From Fistularia commersonii (Eukaryota; Chordata; Actinopteri; Syngnathiformes; Fistulariidae): a stretch of 64,000 nt of DNA. The notes below the pieces were generated by a model. The model had not been told where the DNA came from, made no database searches, and worked only from the letters and a program-made list of their open reading frames with translations. Positions 10,862 to 21,875 of the stretch are shown piece after piece. The first letter of the stretch is position 1; each line of letters starts with the position of its first letter. The stretch lies in NCBI GenBank assembly GCA_037954325.1, contig JBBMNZ010000031.1:2412501-2476500 (forward strand), given 5' to 3'. The translations under genes were made by a program, and so were the position numbers.

Positions 10862-13240
10862 GAATTTCAAGATTCAAGATTCAAAAAGTCAAAGTGATTC
10901 TAGTCATGTGTACAGTGTGGAAACATGTTTCTCTGTACAATGAAATTCCTACTTTGTGGCCACAGTGCATTGGGATTTGTATTGATAATAAATAGATTGT
11001 GTAAAGATTATTATAAATATGAACAGTGTTGGCAGTGCAGAGGTAAAACATTGAGTGGAGCTTGATGTCCACCTCACAACGTGCAGGTGTGAGGATGAGT
11101 GCAGTTTAAATGGCAGGCATTACATTTGAATATGAGCACCACACTAGCTGTTCTGTGCTGCATGTAAAATGTAGAAAAGGAAGAATGTGTGTCAACTGTT
11201 TAATTATCTGATGGCAGTCGGGTAGAAGAAGTTTTTTAGTAGCTGTGTTCTACATTTCAGAGTCCTGTCCCTTGGTTCTTGGCGTTGGAGGCAGCTCTCC
11301 TGTGGACTCTCCGGAGCAAAATGCTCTGCAGAGAAGGGAGTCTTCATCACTTGCTGGAGGCGTCTGCGGTCCGGAGCAGTGGCGCTACCGTACCACACGA
11401 GATGCAGCTGGTCAGGATGCTCTCAGCAATGCACTTGTAGAAGTTGCCAAGGATCTTATGCGACATGCCAAACCTCCTCAGCCTCCTCAAGAAGTACAGC
11501 CACTGTTGAGCCTTCCTGACAGTCTATGTGATGCTTAGGGACCAGGTGAAGTTGCCGCTTATGTGAACGCCCAGGTGCTCACGCGCTTAACCTCAAGACC
11601 TTGAAGGAACAGTGTCTGATGAGGTGTCCTCTCTTTCCTCATGTCCACTATTATCTCCTTGGTCTTGTTTGTGTTGAGGGTGAGGCTGTTGTCCTTGCAC
11701 CATAACACCAGACTGGGCTTTTCCATCCCTTCTCAGCTGATGATGAGTCCTATCACTGCGGTGTCATCTGAGAACATTGTAATGGTGTTTTCCTCATGGG
11801 AGGCAACACAGTTGGGGGTTAACAGGGTATAAAGGATGGGGCTGAGGGCACATCCCTGAGGGTTGCCTGTGTTTATGGTTATGCTGGCTGAGGTCCTATT
11901 ATCCTGAAAGACTGGGGTCTGGGACTGGGAGCTATGGCATCTGAGGTGGACCTGTTGGGTCGGTATGCAAATTGTGGGGGTTCTAGGGTTTCCGGAAAGT
12001 TGTTCTGAATGTGGCCCAGCACCATTCTCTCAAAACACTTCATAATGAAGTGCCACTGGCCTGTAGTCAGTCAGGCAGGTGGGTGGGCTCTTCTTGGGTA
12101 GGATTGTGTTCTTGAACCAGGTGAGGACGGTGCTCTGGCTGAGGGAGATGTTGAATATGGTGGTGAGAACATCCGCCAGCTCATTGGCACAAGCTCCGAG
12201 GGCCCGCTGCGGGATGTTATCCATTCCAGCTTTCTTGTGGGAGTTGATCTTTCTCATTGCTTGAACACTTTCCAGTCGGTTGTGGCAAAATAGCCCTGCA
12301 GGATGCTCACTGAGTTCGTGGTCGAGAGTTTGATTTCTCTGGTTACGGCGTTGGTCTGTTTCAGTCTCTGTCCATACACAGGGTACAGAAACAGAGAGAT
12401 GTGGTCTGACAGACCCAAGTGGGGGTGGAGTGCGGTCCTGTACGTGCCATGGACATTGCTGTACACGTGGTCCATGGTTTTCTTGTCCCGGGTGGATGTG
12501 GAGTACGGTCTGTGAGCCGCACTGGTTGATGTTGCCAGGTGCAATCGTTAGCGACATTAGGTTGCGCTGTCTGCAGGGCACGGATGACATCATGGAGCTT
12601 GCCCAGCACTACCATGAGTTGGCCCGTGGTGGTATGTAAACACCAGCAAAAACCCAGCAGTGAATTCCCTTGGTAGGTAATCGGGACAGCATTTAAGCAA
12701 CAAAAACTCCACGTCTGGGGAATAGTGCTTGTTCACAGTCCGCATTTCTCCACACCACGAGTTGCTCACGAACACACACAGACACACACACACCTCCCCT
12801 TTTAGCCTTGCCGGAGGCTGTGGTCCGGTCCCCTCAATCTGCCAGCTCATTGGTGGATTCCGGGATTTTGTCCTAGAGCCAGGTCTCATTGAAGATCAAT
12901 GCGCGGGACTCCTTGATATACGTTGGGTTGTGATTCTGCTCCTCATCTCGTCCAGTTTGTTCTCCAGGGACCACACCTTAGCTAGCACAAGTATAGGTTG
13001 CGGTGGCTTTTAGCCTAGCATGTACCCTACCCGTACTGCATTGCCGTCTCCAAGGTGCTGTCCTGGGGTTGGCTTGCTTACATGAGCTCGGTGCGTTGGG
13101 CCCATCTTGGGGGTGTTGGTGGTGGTCGCCAGAGTATACAATGATCTGTAGCCACGGTGGTATGAAACTTGTAAATTCCAGCTTTGTGTGATGATTGGTG
13201 ATATCCACATGTGTCTGGTTGCTGTAGATTAGTGCGGGCA
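10862..13240 (-). mobile_element. Rex1/L2-type (CR1-related) LINE, decayed
   Basis: Read on the minus strand from about 13240. An endonuclease region is recognisable: NKLDEMRSR near 12950, CSPDVEFLLLKC near 12700, and a GLSDHISLFLYPVYG segment near 12390. It is followed by a linker with AGMDNIPQRALGACANELADVL (12230-12160) and the start of the RT palm with TDYRPVAL near 12060. The central catalytic motifs are lost or frameshifted. The C-terminal part resumes with a VWYGSATAPDRRRLQ motif near 11370 and a YPTAIR-like end near 11215. A 3-prime UTR follows, with GAATTTCATTGTACA and tail units of TTGAATC ending near 10862. Such elements move by target-primed reverse transcription; this one cannot. 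Confidence 0.8.
12030..12593 (-). pseudogene. LINE ORF2 fragment: endonuclease end and RT start
   Basis: The longest open piece (187 codons) of the LINE at 10862-13240. It covers the endonuclease C-terminus in a shifted frame (the SDH segment reads correctly in the overlapping frame 12254-12544), the linker, and the first RT block ending at DYRPVAL. It stops before the catalytic aspartates. Confidence 0.75.
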
Positions 13241-13269
13241 TTCACACACTGTAGTAAAAGTTGGCCTTA

Positions 13270-13298
13270 AAGAAAAAAAAAAAAAAAAAAAAAAAAAT
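13270..13298. repeat. Poly(A) tract
   Basis: A run of about 28 A just upstream of the LINE 5-prime limit. It could be the tail of another retrotransposed copy. Confidence 0.85.
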
Positions 13299-13419
13299 TG
13301 AAAAAAGATGGCATGCAACTGTGGAGCGAGCAAACTCATCTGCCTCGGAGGTCGCCATGTCTTCACTCGAAGATGTTTCACTGTCCAAATATATTTCTGG
13401 GCTCAACTGTACCTTCTCT

Positions 13420-13690
13420 CCTGCACTCAGGATGGATGGGGTGCAGGAAACTCTCCCAGCCGTCACTGGGCAAGAGGCGGGGCTCATCCTGGAGCGACAA
13501 CTTTTCATTCTCTCATTCACACGCCTTGGCAATCCAGGATCTCCAACCCAATGTGTATGATCACTTTGAGGGAGGAAAGCGGTGAACCCCAGGAGGGAAA
13601 CAAACCAGGAGAACATACAAGCCCCATACAGGCCTCCCATCAGGATTGAACCAGGGACCTTCTTGCTGTGAGTCCCAATTATGAGACAAT
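13420..13690 (-). repeat. R1 dispersed repeat, nearly complete copy
   Basis: Holds modules in order: AGGATGGATGG, CCAGCCGTCACTGGGCAAGAGGCGGGG-like core, ATTCTCTCATTCACACG, GGGAGAACATACAAG-like segment and the AACCAGGGACC tRNA-like end. The open frame across it (13242-13724 minus) is antisense repeat, not a gene. Confidence 0.7.
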
Positions 13691-13699
13691 CATTAAAAA

Positions 13700-14825
13700 A
13701 AAAAGGAGAAATATGTGGGGCCATTTTACCACATCAGCTGTTTTTTATTTAACAACATCAGAGTTGAAAAGCAGATTGATGGGATCTACTGATGCGAATC
13801 CTCTGGTTCCACCGCGTCTCTTAACTCCGGGACGGTTTTAATTCAGAACCTCATTTTTCAATGAAGACAAAAGTAGAATTCTAGACGTGTGCATCTGTGA
13901 TGTTATGCACTTTAGTGGGACCACTTTGACATTTCATCCAGATTTATGGCTTTGACTGTAACAGATAGGCTAAAATGTCATACGGGCTGTAATCTGGGGT
14001 TCAAACATGCTGGAATATTTTTTTTTTTTCTTTTTAACAGTATATATCTTATCTGACTTACACATCCAAAGCATGAATAGAAATGAGATGGGAAAAATAT
14101 CCCATATGAAGAGATGACTTAAAAGAAATGTTCCATGTCTGATTCTTATCTTGATTTTTTTTTTTGTACTCTCTCTCCAGGCTCACTCAGACTCTGTGCT
14201 TCTTTTTTTTCTCCATTTATAAAGCTTTCAGAAGTATCCTTATTAAACACATCAAACACTCTATGATCCATTCAAGCTCCGACCAGTGAAGCTCTTGTTC
14301 TTCCAGGTCAACATGTCAAACTGTATGCACTTATCAACACAATATTTGCTCTCAGCCATGTGAAAAAAAAAAAAAAAAAAAAAAAAAAACAGTTGCAGTC
14401 TAGGGATGCCAAAAATGCTAAATAATTACAGCATTTAGAAATGGCGCTCGTGTGTGTGTCTAAAGGGAATGGGATCATTGCTTCTTGTATAGCATTCGGT
14501 CATTTATTCATCACCCTTGGTTTTATTTATCAATGCGGCAGATCATAACAGAATTAGTAACTGCCAGGGCTGTGATGTATTGGGAATATATTTTGCAGAC
14601 ACTTTGCAAAGACGAAAAAAAAAAACGAAAAAAAAAAAAAAACAACAAAAAAAAGCGCAAATTTAGATCAATGGATGAGGGAGCACTGAAAGTTTGAGAG
14701 TCAGATGAATTGGATTCGTAATGGCTTTGAAAACTTGTGCTCGGACGCATTTATCAGACCAGAGTTGTTTCTGAGGTCTGACTAAGGGTTAGATGCTCCC
14801 TCCCCCCACCTCTCCAAACCTCTCA
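13700..14825. other. Unique stretch with A/T homopolymers
   Basis: No gene or mobile-element signature. Homopolymer runs include T near 14016, T near 14154, A at 14362-14388 and an A-rich patch at 14614-14653. Confidence 0.4.
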
Positions 14826-14826
14826 A

Positions 14827-14852
<26 letters not shown>
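14826..14852. repeat. (CA)n microsatellite
   Basis: About 13 CA units. Confidence 0.95.
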
Positions 14853-14857
<5 letters not shown>

Positions 14858-15530
14858 AGCACACTTTACTTTGTTCTGGAGTTGTATGACTTCCAAACAT
14901 ATAGATTCCAGCCCACCACAATCAGTCTGGCACCACCCAGCATTAAGGCCATATGTTGTTGTTTTTTTTTTTTTATTTATATTTTAATCTATTTTTATTA
15001 ACTTTTAAAGGATATTTTCAGTTATTTTAATTGGAAACAGTTAGTCACACGTAAGTTTGAAAATTTTAAATGTTTTCATCCGTAGTACCTTTCCAATGTT
15101 AATGGTCAGATACTGGTGATCTCCAATGAACCTATTGTATGTTTTGGACTGTTGGAGGAAACTGGAGAAGTACAGCTGAGAGGGCTTTGACATCATCAAG
15201 TAACCAGTAACCAAACTAACTATTGATTTGTGATTGTGCCGTTTCGTAGCCTTGTAAGGGCACCTGTGTACGACACATGTCAGGTGACCGGATCTTGTTG
15301 TCACATCCCATCTGGGATCATAATAACAAATGGAATCGGATGTTCTCAGATCAGTTAATACTGTTAATAATTGAAATCAGGAGATAAGACAAACATTGAT
15401 CTGCTTTCTGTCAATGTGCACACGTGCGTTAAATGACATTTGGTCTCGATAAAACTTGATTAAAAAATAAAGATTCCTCAGAGAAAAGATGCATATTTTA
15501 TTGGAGACACAACTTTTTTTTTTTTCCCTT
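14853..15530. other. Unique stretch; short R1 relic at 15136-15175
   Basis: AT-rich DNA. The segment near 15136-15175 has the TTTGGACTG...GGAGGAAACTGGAGAA landmarks of R1. Nothing else is recognised. Confidence 0.4.
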
Positions 15531-15747
15531 AAGTCTTTCTCTGTATTGTATTCAGGCTTCAGTAGTCCAACTCTTCTGATTTTTCATCCTTGAAATCAAG
15601 TGTGAAGTAAGTGGGGATTTTATATATATATATATATATTAATATAAAATAAATTAGAACTGGGCAGCATTGCTAATTTGTAACATTGGGGATTCCTCGG
15701 CAGGCATAAAAAAGTAAACATAATGGCAAGATAAGCTGATGGATCTC
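15531..15747 (+). repeat. Unnamed dispersed repeat X, copy 1
   Basis: Aligns by eye to 17806-18048 over its full length: AAGTCTTTCTCTGTA start, CTCTTCTGATT, AAATCAAGTGTGAAG, GGGCA..ATTGCTAATTT and TAAGCTGATGGA end. This copy has an (AT)n expansion in the middle (about 15621-15640). Confidence 0.75.
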
Positions 15748-15767
15748 ACTTATTAAATCTTCCTGTT

Positions 15768-15830
15768 GAGTTTTTTTTTTTTTAATTTCATTTTATTTAT
15801 TTATTTGTTTATTTATTTTTCATAGACTGG
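15768..15830. repeat. T-rich / (TTTA)n tract
   Basis: A T run followed by TTTA/TTTG tetranucleotides. Confidence 0.8.
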
Positions 15831-16227
15831 CGCGAAGCAGCCAATAGTAATTAAATATCCTGGCTAATCCTGCCAAACCTACTGTGATACCATTTTTGAG
15901 TTTTCAGGGTTTTTTTTTTTTGGTCTTTCAATTAGTTGTTTTTTGGAGTGTGATGATAGATTATCAGTTTTTGATTGATTTTGCTAAACAAGCACACACC
16001 AGTATCAGGGTGAGTGAGATGGCGGGGGAGGAAAGGGGGTCTTTCTTCAAACCGTTATGCAAATTAGCCCTCTTGGATTTGCTGAAGAAACCCAGGCAGC
16101 CTTCTTATGACCGGCCAATGACAGAAATGTGACATGATCCTTACTTTCATATCCAGTGGTTCTTTAGAGAAACACTTGAGGTCCTTTAATTTTTCTTCCA
16201 ATAATTGTAAAATCTCATATAATCTCA

Positions 16228-16370
16228 TTGATGAATATATATATATATATATATATTCATATATATTTTTTCAGATCATGAATCATATGAATGTGGTAAA
16301 TATTAGGTTAGGTTAGGTCATGTAAGGTTGGGTTAGGTGAGTTACGTTAGGCCTTGGATACATTAGGATG
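16228..16370. repeat. (AT)n followed by degenerate GTTAG repeats
   Basis: About 13 AT units (16228-16256), then after 45 bases a degenerate pentamer array of GTTAG/GTTAGG form (16303-16355). Confidence 0.75.
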
Positions 16371-17152
16371 AGTAAGACCAGGTTATTGCTAGAGTAATTT
16401 ACCTTATGTAGCAAGACTGTCTATGTTATATTATTATGTGTGAGAACCATATTTTGTTTTGCTTCTCAAATGGATTATAGAAAGGCAAATTGATGTACCG
16501 CTTTATCATAATCTAAATTTTGCTGAAAAAAAAAAAAAATCCTCAATACTTGTGTTTAGTTTAATTTAATTTAATTAAATATTAATTCATTTAGCTTTTT
16601 TGTCCTTGCGTTTTGTTTAATCGTACGTCTATTAGTTTATTTATGTATTCATTTATTTTGTGTTTGCACTGGTGCGTGACTTTCCTCACACACTATCATT
16701 GAATCGGCCTGAATTGGTGGGTAGGGTACATTGCAATTTAGGTGTTCCTGTTTGGATGTTCAGCAGTTTTGCTTTCTTTTGGGTAGGAACTGCTTGATTT
16801 AATTGTCTTTCTTACTTAATGTCACTTGGCTCTTAGTCCACAGCAGCAGCTCAGAATGCTGTGGTTTGTTCTTGCAATTTCCACAGCCATGGTCAATCTA
16901 CTGGAAGTTTGTCAACATGATCCAGCCCCGTGGCTTCAGCACATCGTGGCGAAGTTCAAACTCCGGTCCACTCATAGTGGATAACACTAAAATAGTTGCA
17001 GTGCTAGATTCCTCCACCATCTGCTGTGTGACGGAATTTTCAAGGGACCCAACCAACCACTGACCAGTACAATACCCTCAAAACGCAGTTACTTGGACTG
17101 TCCAACTTTTCCTGCGGCAACTCGAACCACTTCTGTGCACTGCCCTCATACA
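16371..17152. other. Unique stretch, nothing recognised
   Basis: Unique DNA with an A run near 16526 and TTTAA-rich sequence at 16560-16595. A frame at 16803-17063 (plus, 86 codons) has no recognisable domain. Confidence 0.35.
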
Positions 17153-17153
17153 G

Positions 17154-17800
17154 TTAGGCCCAGAAATATTTGAACAGTGACACAATCTTAATGATTTGGG
17201 CTCTTCATGCAACCACATTGGATTTGAAATGATACAACTACAATGGAATTGAAGAGCAGTTTTAATTCAAGAGGTTGAGCAAAAATATGATTAAAGTCTG
17301 TAGGAATTGTAGTTATTTTTATTCGAACACAAATACCATAGGCTCAAAAGTAATTGGACAAATAAACATAACCCTGAGTGTTACTTTTCAATATTTTGTT
17401 GAGAATCCTTTGCATGCAATAAATGCCTGATGTCTGAAACCCATGGACGTCACCAAATGCTGGGTCTCCTCCTTTGTGATGTTATGCCAGGCCTTTACTG
17501 CAGCTGCCTTCAGTTGTTGCTTGTTTGTGGGTCTTTCTGCCTTAAAGTTTATCTTAAATGAATATTCAACTGGGTTGATTGACTCGGCCATTGCAGAATA
17601 TTCCACTTTTTGGTTTAAAAAAAACTCCTGGGTTGCTTTTGCAGTCTGTTTTGGATCATTGTCCATCTGTACTGTAAGGCGCCGTCCAATCGACTCTCTG
17701 ATGGATTTCTTCAGCCTTCTGAGTCAATTGTCCAATTAATTTCGGTCCCTTTAAAAAAAAGTGTCTACATTTTGAAGAGATGTAACTCCTAAACCTTTGT
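17154..17800 (-). mobile_element. Tc1/mariner element remnant
   Basis: The left end (17154-17186) begins CAGTTAGGCCCAGAAATATT, a terminus I know from fish and frog Tc1-like elements. The minus strand encodes the transposase C-terminus. After 17690 the text jumps to the other end of the element (GAGTCAATTGTCCAATTA and TAACTCCTAAACC, 17720-17796), so most of the transposase gene is deleted. The outer right terminal repeat is replaced by repeat X copy 2. Confidence 0.85.
17388..17666 (-). pseudogene. Tc1-like transposase C-terminal fragment
   Basis: A 92-codon piece with MDNDPKQTAKATQEF at its start, the final catalytic block of a DD34E-type transposase, then an AERPTNKQQLKAAAVKAW segment and a CKGFSTKY end. 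The first catalytic aspartates are absent, and the block between the PNxT-like motif and the C-terminus is altered (MAESINPVEYSF). Transposases of this type cut and paste between TA sites; this fragment is inert. Confidence 0.85.
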
Positions 17801-17805
17801 TCATC

Positions 17806-18048
17806 AAGTCTTTCTCTGTATAGCTTTCTCAATTCAGTTTCTGGCTTCAGCAACCCAGCTCTTCTGATTCTTTATCTTCAAAATCAAGTGTGAAGCAAGT
17901 ACGGATATGGATATCACTTGTGGATCTTTAAAAACTATATGAAATAAAAAACAAACCAGAACCGGGCATTATTGCTAATTTTTAACTTTGGGATTCTTCA
18001 GCAGGTTTGAAAACAAACAGAATGGCAAAATAAGCTGATGGACCTGTC
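17806..18048 (+). repeat. Unnamed dispersed repeat X, copy 2
   Basis: Partner of 15531-15747, in the same orientation and about 2.3 kb away, without the internal (AT)n. It begins directly where the Tc1 remnant loses its end. Confidence 0.75.
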
Positions 18049-18662
18049 TTAGTGCCTTGCGCTTAGTGACCTGGCTTAAGTGAACTTGACGCCAGTCTGC
18101 TTAGCCTTTTTGTGGATTTCTTTCAGTGGGAGGAAAAAAAGTCATTTTCTATTAAACTTAAAGCTGGCACCATTCAGCTTTAGAGTAGCTATTTAGAATT
18201 GGGCTTACCTTCTTTGTTACAGACACTTTCTGATCAGTTTACAGATGGATGCAGCTGTACGGTCAGGGGAAATAATGTCCCAGCTTTACACTCTTCTTTC
18301 ACTCAGATGGCTGAAGGTAGTCTTTCGACAGTGCAACAGAGTGAAAGCTCAGTTTGTGTGAGTGAGACATCAGTGTAGTCGAAGCAGCAACTCTCCCTGT
18401 CGCAGCTGTTTGACGCGGGACTAGGGTAAATTTTCCTTTGTTTCGCCTCAGCTTTTCTAATAGACTCTGAAGTCACACGCTCCATCGACTCCACTTCCTT
18501 GTCCATTTCACCTGCCACGCTATTCTTACTCCTCTGTTTACCAGCCTCACTGATATATTGGATCCCGGTCACCTGTCTTTCACTGTCCCCCCGCTACTCA
18601 CCCGAGCCCAAACAGTCTCACCTGTTGCATCAATAAGTCCATCCCCACATGCTTCACTCAAC
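18049..18662. other. Unassigned stretch with a short minus frame
   Basis: Contains a minus-strand frame of 89 codons (18303-18572), Lys/Glu/Ser-rich in its N-terminal half, without a recognisable domain. It lies directly next to the Tigger-like element and could be more repeat. Confidence 0.3.
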
Positions 18663-18666
18663 TGTA

Positions 18667-19501
18667 CTGTACGACCTCAGCTTACAAATGTAATTTGTTC
18701 TTTGACCCTGCTCCTGAACTGAATCAATTTTATATATTGAAATCAATATAAATGTCATTGATCCATTTTCAAGCCCCAAAAACAAACTGTACTCTTTTGA
18801 AACATTTTTTATGGGTTTATTTGTGCCAAAAACACAGAAATCAATATAAGATAACCTAATTATTACCGTGTTTCTGGTGTTCTTTTCTCTTCTTGCCATC
18901 ACTTGTACTCTGCATTTCCTTCAGTAAATCAGCATGCAAAAGTAACTTTCTTATATGAGCCCCTCACTAACACTAACACTGTCTCCAGCAAGCTGTCTTT
19001 CATTAATCTGAACCAACAATAACCTTTCTACTTCCTCCAAGACTTGAGACCTTTGCTTCGTTAACGTAGTCACCCCTGTAGCCACATTGGTCGTTTTCCA
19101 TGCACCTTTGTTCATCAGGATTGTACAAATGGTTTACTTGGCCATGTCAAAGCTCTTGCTTAGATCTGTAACACAACCAAGTTTAGCTATTATATTCTTC
19201 TTCAGATCGACTGTTACTCGAAACTTCTTCTAACCACCACTAGCACTTACCTTTTTTGGGGCCATAAGGAGGACTAACTTACTGAACAATAACATTATCA
19301 CAGAAAAACACAATGATGAATTATGTGAACAACCTGGAGTACCATGCACGGCTGCAGCTACACTACTACTCCACACAGCGGAAAGCCTGTGAGTTTATTT
19401 GTTTGTACACAGAGCGCTCTTCACAGCTCGATTCGAACTTTAATCTAAAACTCAAACTCTTTTTTTGTGATTAGGGGCGTACTTAAGCCGAGGTTCTACT
19501 G
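18667..19501 (-). mobile_element. Tigger/pogo-like DNA transposon A, internally deleted
   Basis: Both ends are visible. The left terminus CTGTACGACCTCAGCTTA and the reverse complement of the right terminus CAGTAGAACCTCGGCTTA match at 14 of 18 positions. Each end is flanked by TA (18665-18666 and 19502-19503), the expected duplicated target. On the minus strand a relic transposase starts at 19265 (MAPKKVSASGG, then a stop) and continues through a CENPB-type DNA-binding region with VTTLTKQRSQVLEEVERLLL near 19060. It is cut off soon after. In-frame stops and loss of the DDE domain make it non-autonomous. Confidence 0.85.
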
Positions 19502-19509
19502 TACTTGGT

Positions 19510-20640
19510 TCTGGTCATGGTTTGTATTATTGGGAGAGTGGAGACTACCAACTCAGTCAGCAGGATGAGAGTTTCCTTCATAGTCAATACTTTTGGACAT
19601 TCATAGTTGCAAAAATATACTCTTACATTAGGGTCACTTTGATCAATACCTTTCACATTCATGGACGATTTTTCTGTAAAGTGATATAAGGAACACACAA
19701 TGCTTCCCTACACCTGTACTTGTTCTTCAATTCCTTACTGGTGTTAACATTGGGAACTTTTTCCACCACAGGATTAGGGATATCCCACATTTGCTGCTAT
19801 CCAGACTCCCCCCAGACAGTTAAGCCTGCTACAAATGCTCCTCTATAAAGCTCTGTATTTTCAGGTTGTAAAACTTCTTGTCATTCTTAGAACTTTTTCA
19901 GGGACTAGTTAGTTTTGGTGCATTCGGACTGCATATGATTCAAAGACCTCAACTCCTACAGCCATTTTAGCTCCCACTTGGAGGCAGGGCTATTTGACAG
20001 TTCCATCGGAACTGTTACAAAGAACCAATTGCCTGGAGGAGTCAGATAAGACTATTACCGGCCTAAGTTCAGATGTGGCGATGTGCCCTGGGAACTTCAG
20101 CTGAATCCAAAGGTCAACTTATGTGCCAAGCCAGCTGGGATCCTCTGCTGTTTTTGAGGTCTCTCCCCTGCCCTGACAAAGGTGAGGCTATCCCTTTCTG
20201 GGAGCTGGTATTTGCTCTGCTGTATGCCAGTGCAGAGGGTTAATTCAACACCTGGTTGTGGCACGACTTTTACCTCCCATCTCCCAGTGCTTTGGGGCAA
20301 CAGCATGAAATGTGTTCTGTTGAACCTCTTTCCATGACATGGAGTGCTTGATGGACTTTCCAGACCCCATTTGTACAGACTAGCTTGGCTAGGGAGAGAT
20401 TCGTACACAGACTGGATCAGGAATTTGAGTCTTGATGGTTCTGATTTCCGGATGATCTTCCAAACTGCATCAAGGTCCCAGCCGGTCCATGGTCACTATT
20501 TTGCTTTGCAATCATCACCCCAGTTGACCGACTGGTACCTAAAAGCTCTTTGAGCTGGATGTATCTTTTGAAATTGGTTCATGTTAGCTCAGAGAACCCT
20601 CATATGGGCCAACATGCTGACCTCCTGTGTAACACCTGGC
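19510..20640 (-). pseudogene. Retroelement C-terminal relic (zinc-binding and RPD..EL region)
   Basis: The best piece (20408-20097) has YESLPSQASLYKWGL, TLCTGIQQSKYQLPERDSL and TFVRAGERPQKQQRIPAGL. It is followed at about 20100-20020 by LKFPGHIATSELRPVIVL. I know this order from a fish retrotransposon family whose reverse transcriptase ends in an RT zinc-binding region and a block like a restriction-like endonuclease. The cysteines expected in the zinc-binding segment are mostly lost here. Sequence from 20000 down to 19510 is probably more of the same but too decayed to read. The family name is uncertain. Confidence 0.6.
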
Positions 20641-21130
20641 CAGCAGAACAAAAAAAATAAATAAAGCAAGCCCTCAAAACACACAACTAAACTTGTCACA
20701 AATTTATATCATTTCTGACAATGAAAAATGACGAATACAACCAAGGTTGCTTTCTCTTGTTCCTCCACATACTCTTCCATTCCCCTGTCCCCTTGACCCG
20801 GAGGAACCTTTACACATAAGAAAAAATTACAGCAAAACACTGCACAAACTCAGATATAACGGCTAAAGCAGGCATGGCTGAACAATGCTTTATTGAAATG
20901 ATAAAATCACAACATTTGAAAACATCCGTCGGTTTCTAAATGAAAGTTTCAATTCATATCCCACAACTAAGACAGTTTCTTCCTGAAAAGGATTGAGACC
21001 TTCACTCACGATATGACGAGAATGCTCAATGTCTCTTTTTATTTGTTTTTTTTTTTGGTGGCTCCACATCTAGGAATGGTTTGTCAACTTTAAAACCAAG
21101 GCTAACTATTTTGCATCAAAGTGTCCATCA
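20641..21130. other. AT-rich stretch, nothing recognised
   Basis: No domain, terminus or repeat motif that I can support. It lies between the retroelement relic and Tigger-like element B. Confidence 0.35.
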
Positions 21131-21164
21131 CTATGAGCTTCACTCCTCTGTACTGCCTCACCTA

Positions 21165-21672
21165 CAGCAGAGCCTCAGCTTACAATTCTCTGACTCCTTT
21201 TGTAAAACGAAATGTCCGTGAACTAAATCGATTTTTACCAAGAGTACCAACATACTGTACTCTTGAAACCTTTTAATGGGTTTATTTGTGGCAAAAATAC
21301 AGAAACTAATTAAAGCTAACTTTAATTATTACAGTTTTTCTGGTTTTCCTCCTCCTCTTGCTTGCACTTGTATTCAATGTTTCCTTTACGAGGCTCCCTG
21401 CACATGAGACCCTGGCTAACGCTATCTCCTGCACGCTGCCGTTAGTTAATGCAAACTAACAATAACCTTTTTACTTCTTCTAAGACCTGAGACCTTTATT
21501 TTGTTAATGTAGTTGCCCCTTTAACCACATCAGCCGTCTTTAGCACATCTTTGTTCTTGAGGATAGTACAAATGGTTGAGCCATGTCATAGCACTTGGTG
21601 AGATATGTGACACGAACACCATTCTCACATTTAGCTATTATTTTCTTCTTTTTAACACTTCTGTAATTAATC
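21165..21672 (-). mobile_element. Tigger/pogo-like DNA transposon B, truncated
   Basis: Starts with CAGCAGAGCCTCAGCTTACA after a TA (21163-21164) and aligns along its length to element A (18667-19250), including the ATGGGTTTATTTGTG segment and the relic transposase N-terminus. The right terminus is missing beyond about 21672. It is the same family as A but clearly diverged, so the two are not a recent duplication. Confidence 0.8.
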
Positions 21673-21744
21673 TTGTATTAACAACACGAAGGCTGTTAAC
21701 TTTTGTTAACCCTACATCTCTATATGAGGTGTAGATGGTCGTAT

Positions 21745-21875
21745 GTCTCTATATGTGGTGGTGGGATGGACCCCAGTCCAGGGCGAACCTCGGCCCTCAC
21801 CAGTGACAGAAGGGACTACTGCACCTCCCACTCTAGTGCTCCCACTCTGAGATGTATTTTATCGATCCCGGGATT
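21745..21875 (+). repeat. R1 dispersed repeat, fragment
   Basis: Contains GTCTCTATATGTG followed by ACCCCAGTCCAGGG and CCCTCACCAGTGACAG, the R1 core in plus orientation. Confidence 0.65.

Noticed and set aside
13242..13724. 160-codon minus frame
   Set aside because: It lies over the R1 dispersed repeat and a poly(A) tract.
18303..18572. Charged 89-codon minus frame as a gene
   Set aside because: No domain and it sits directly against a transposon; could be repeat sequence.
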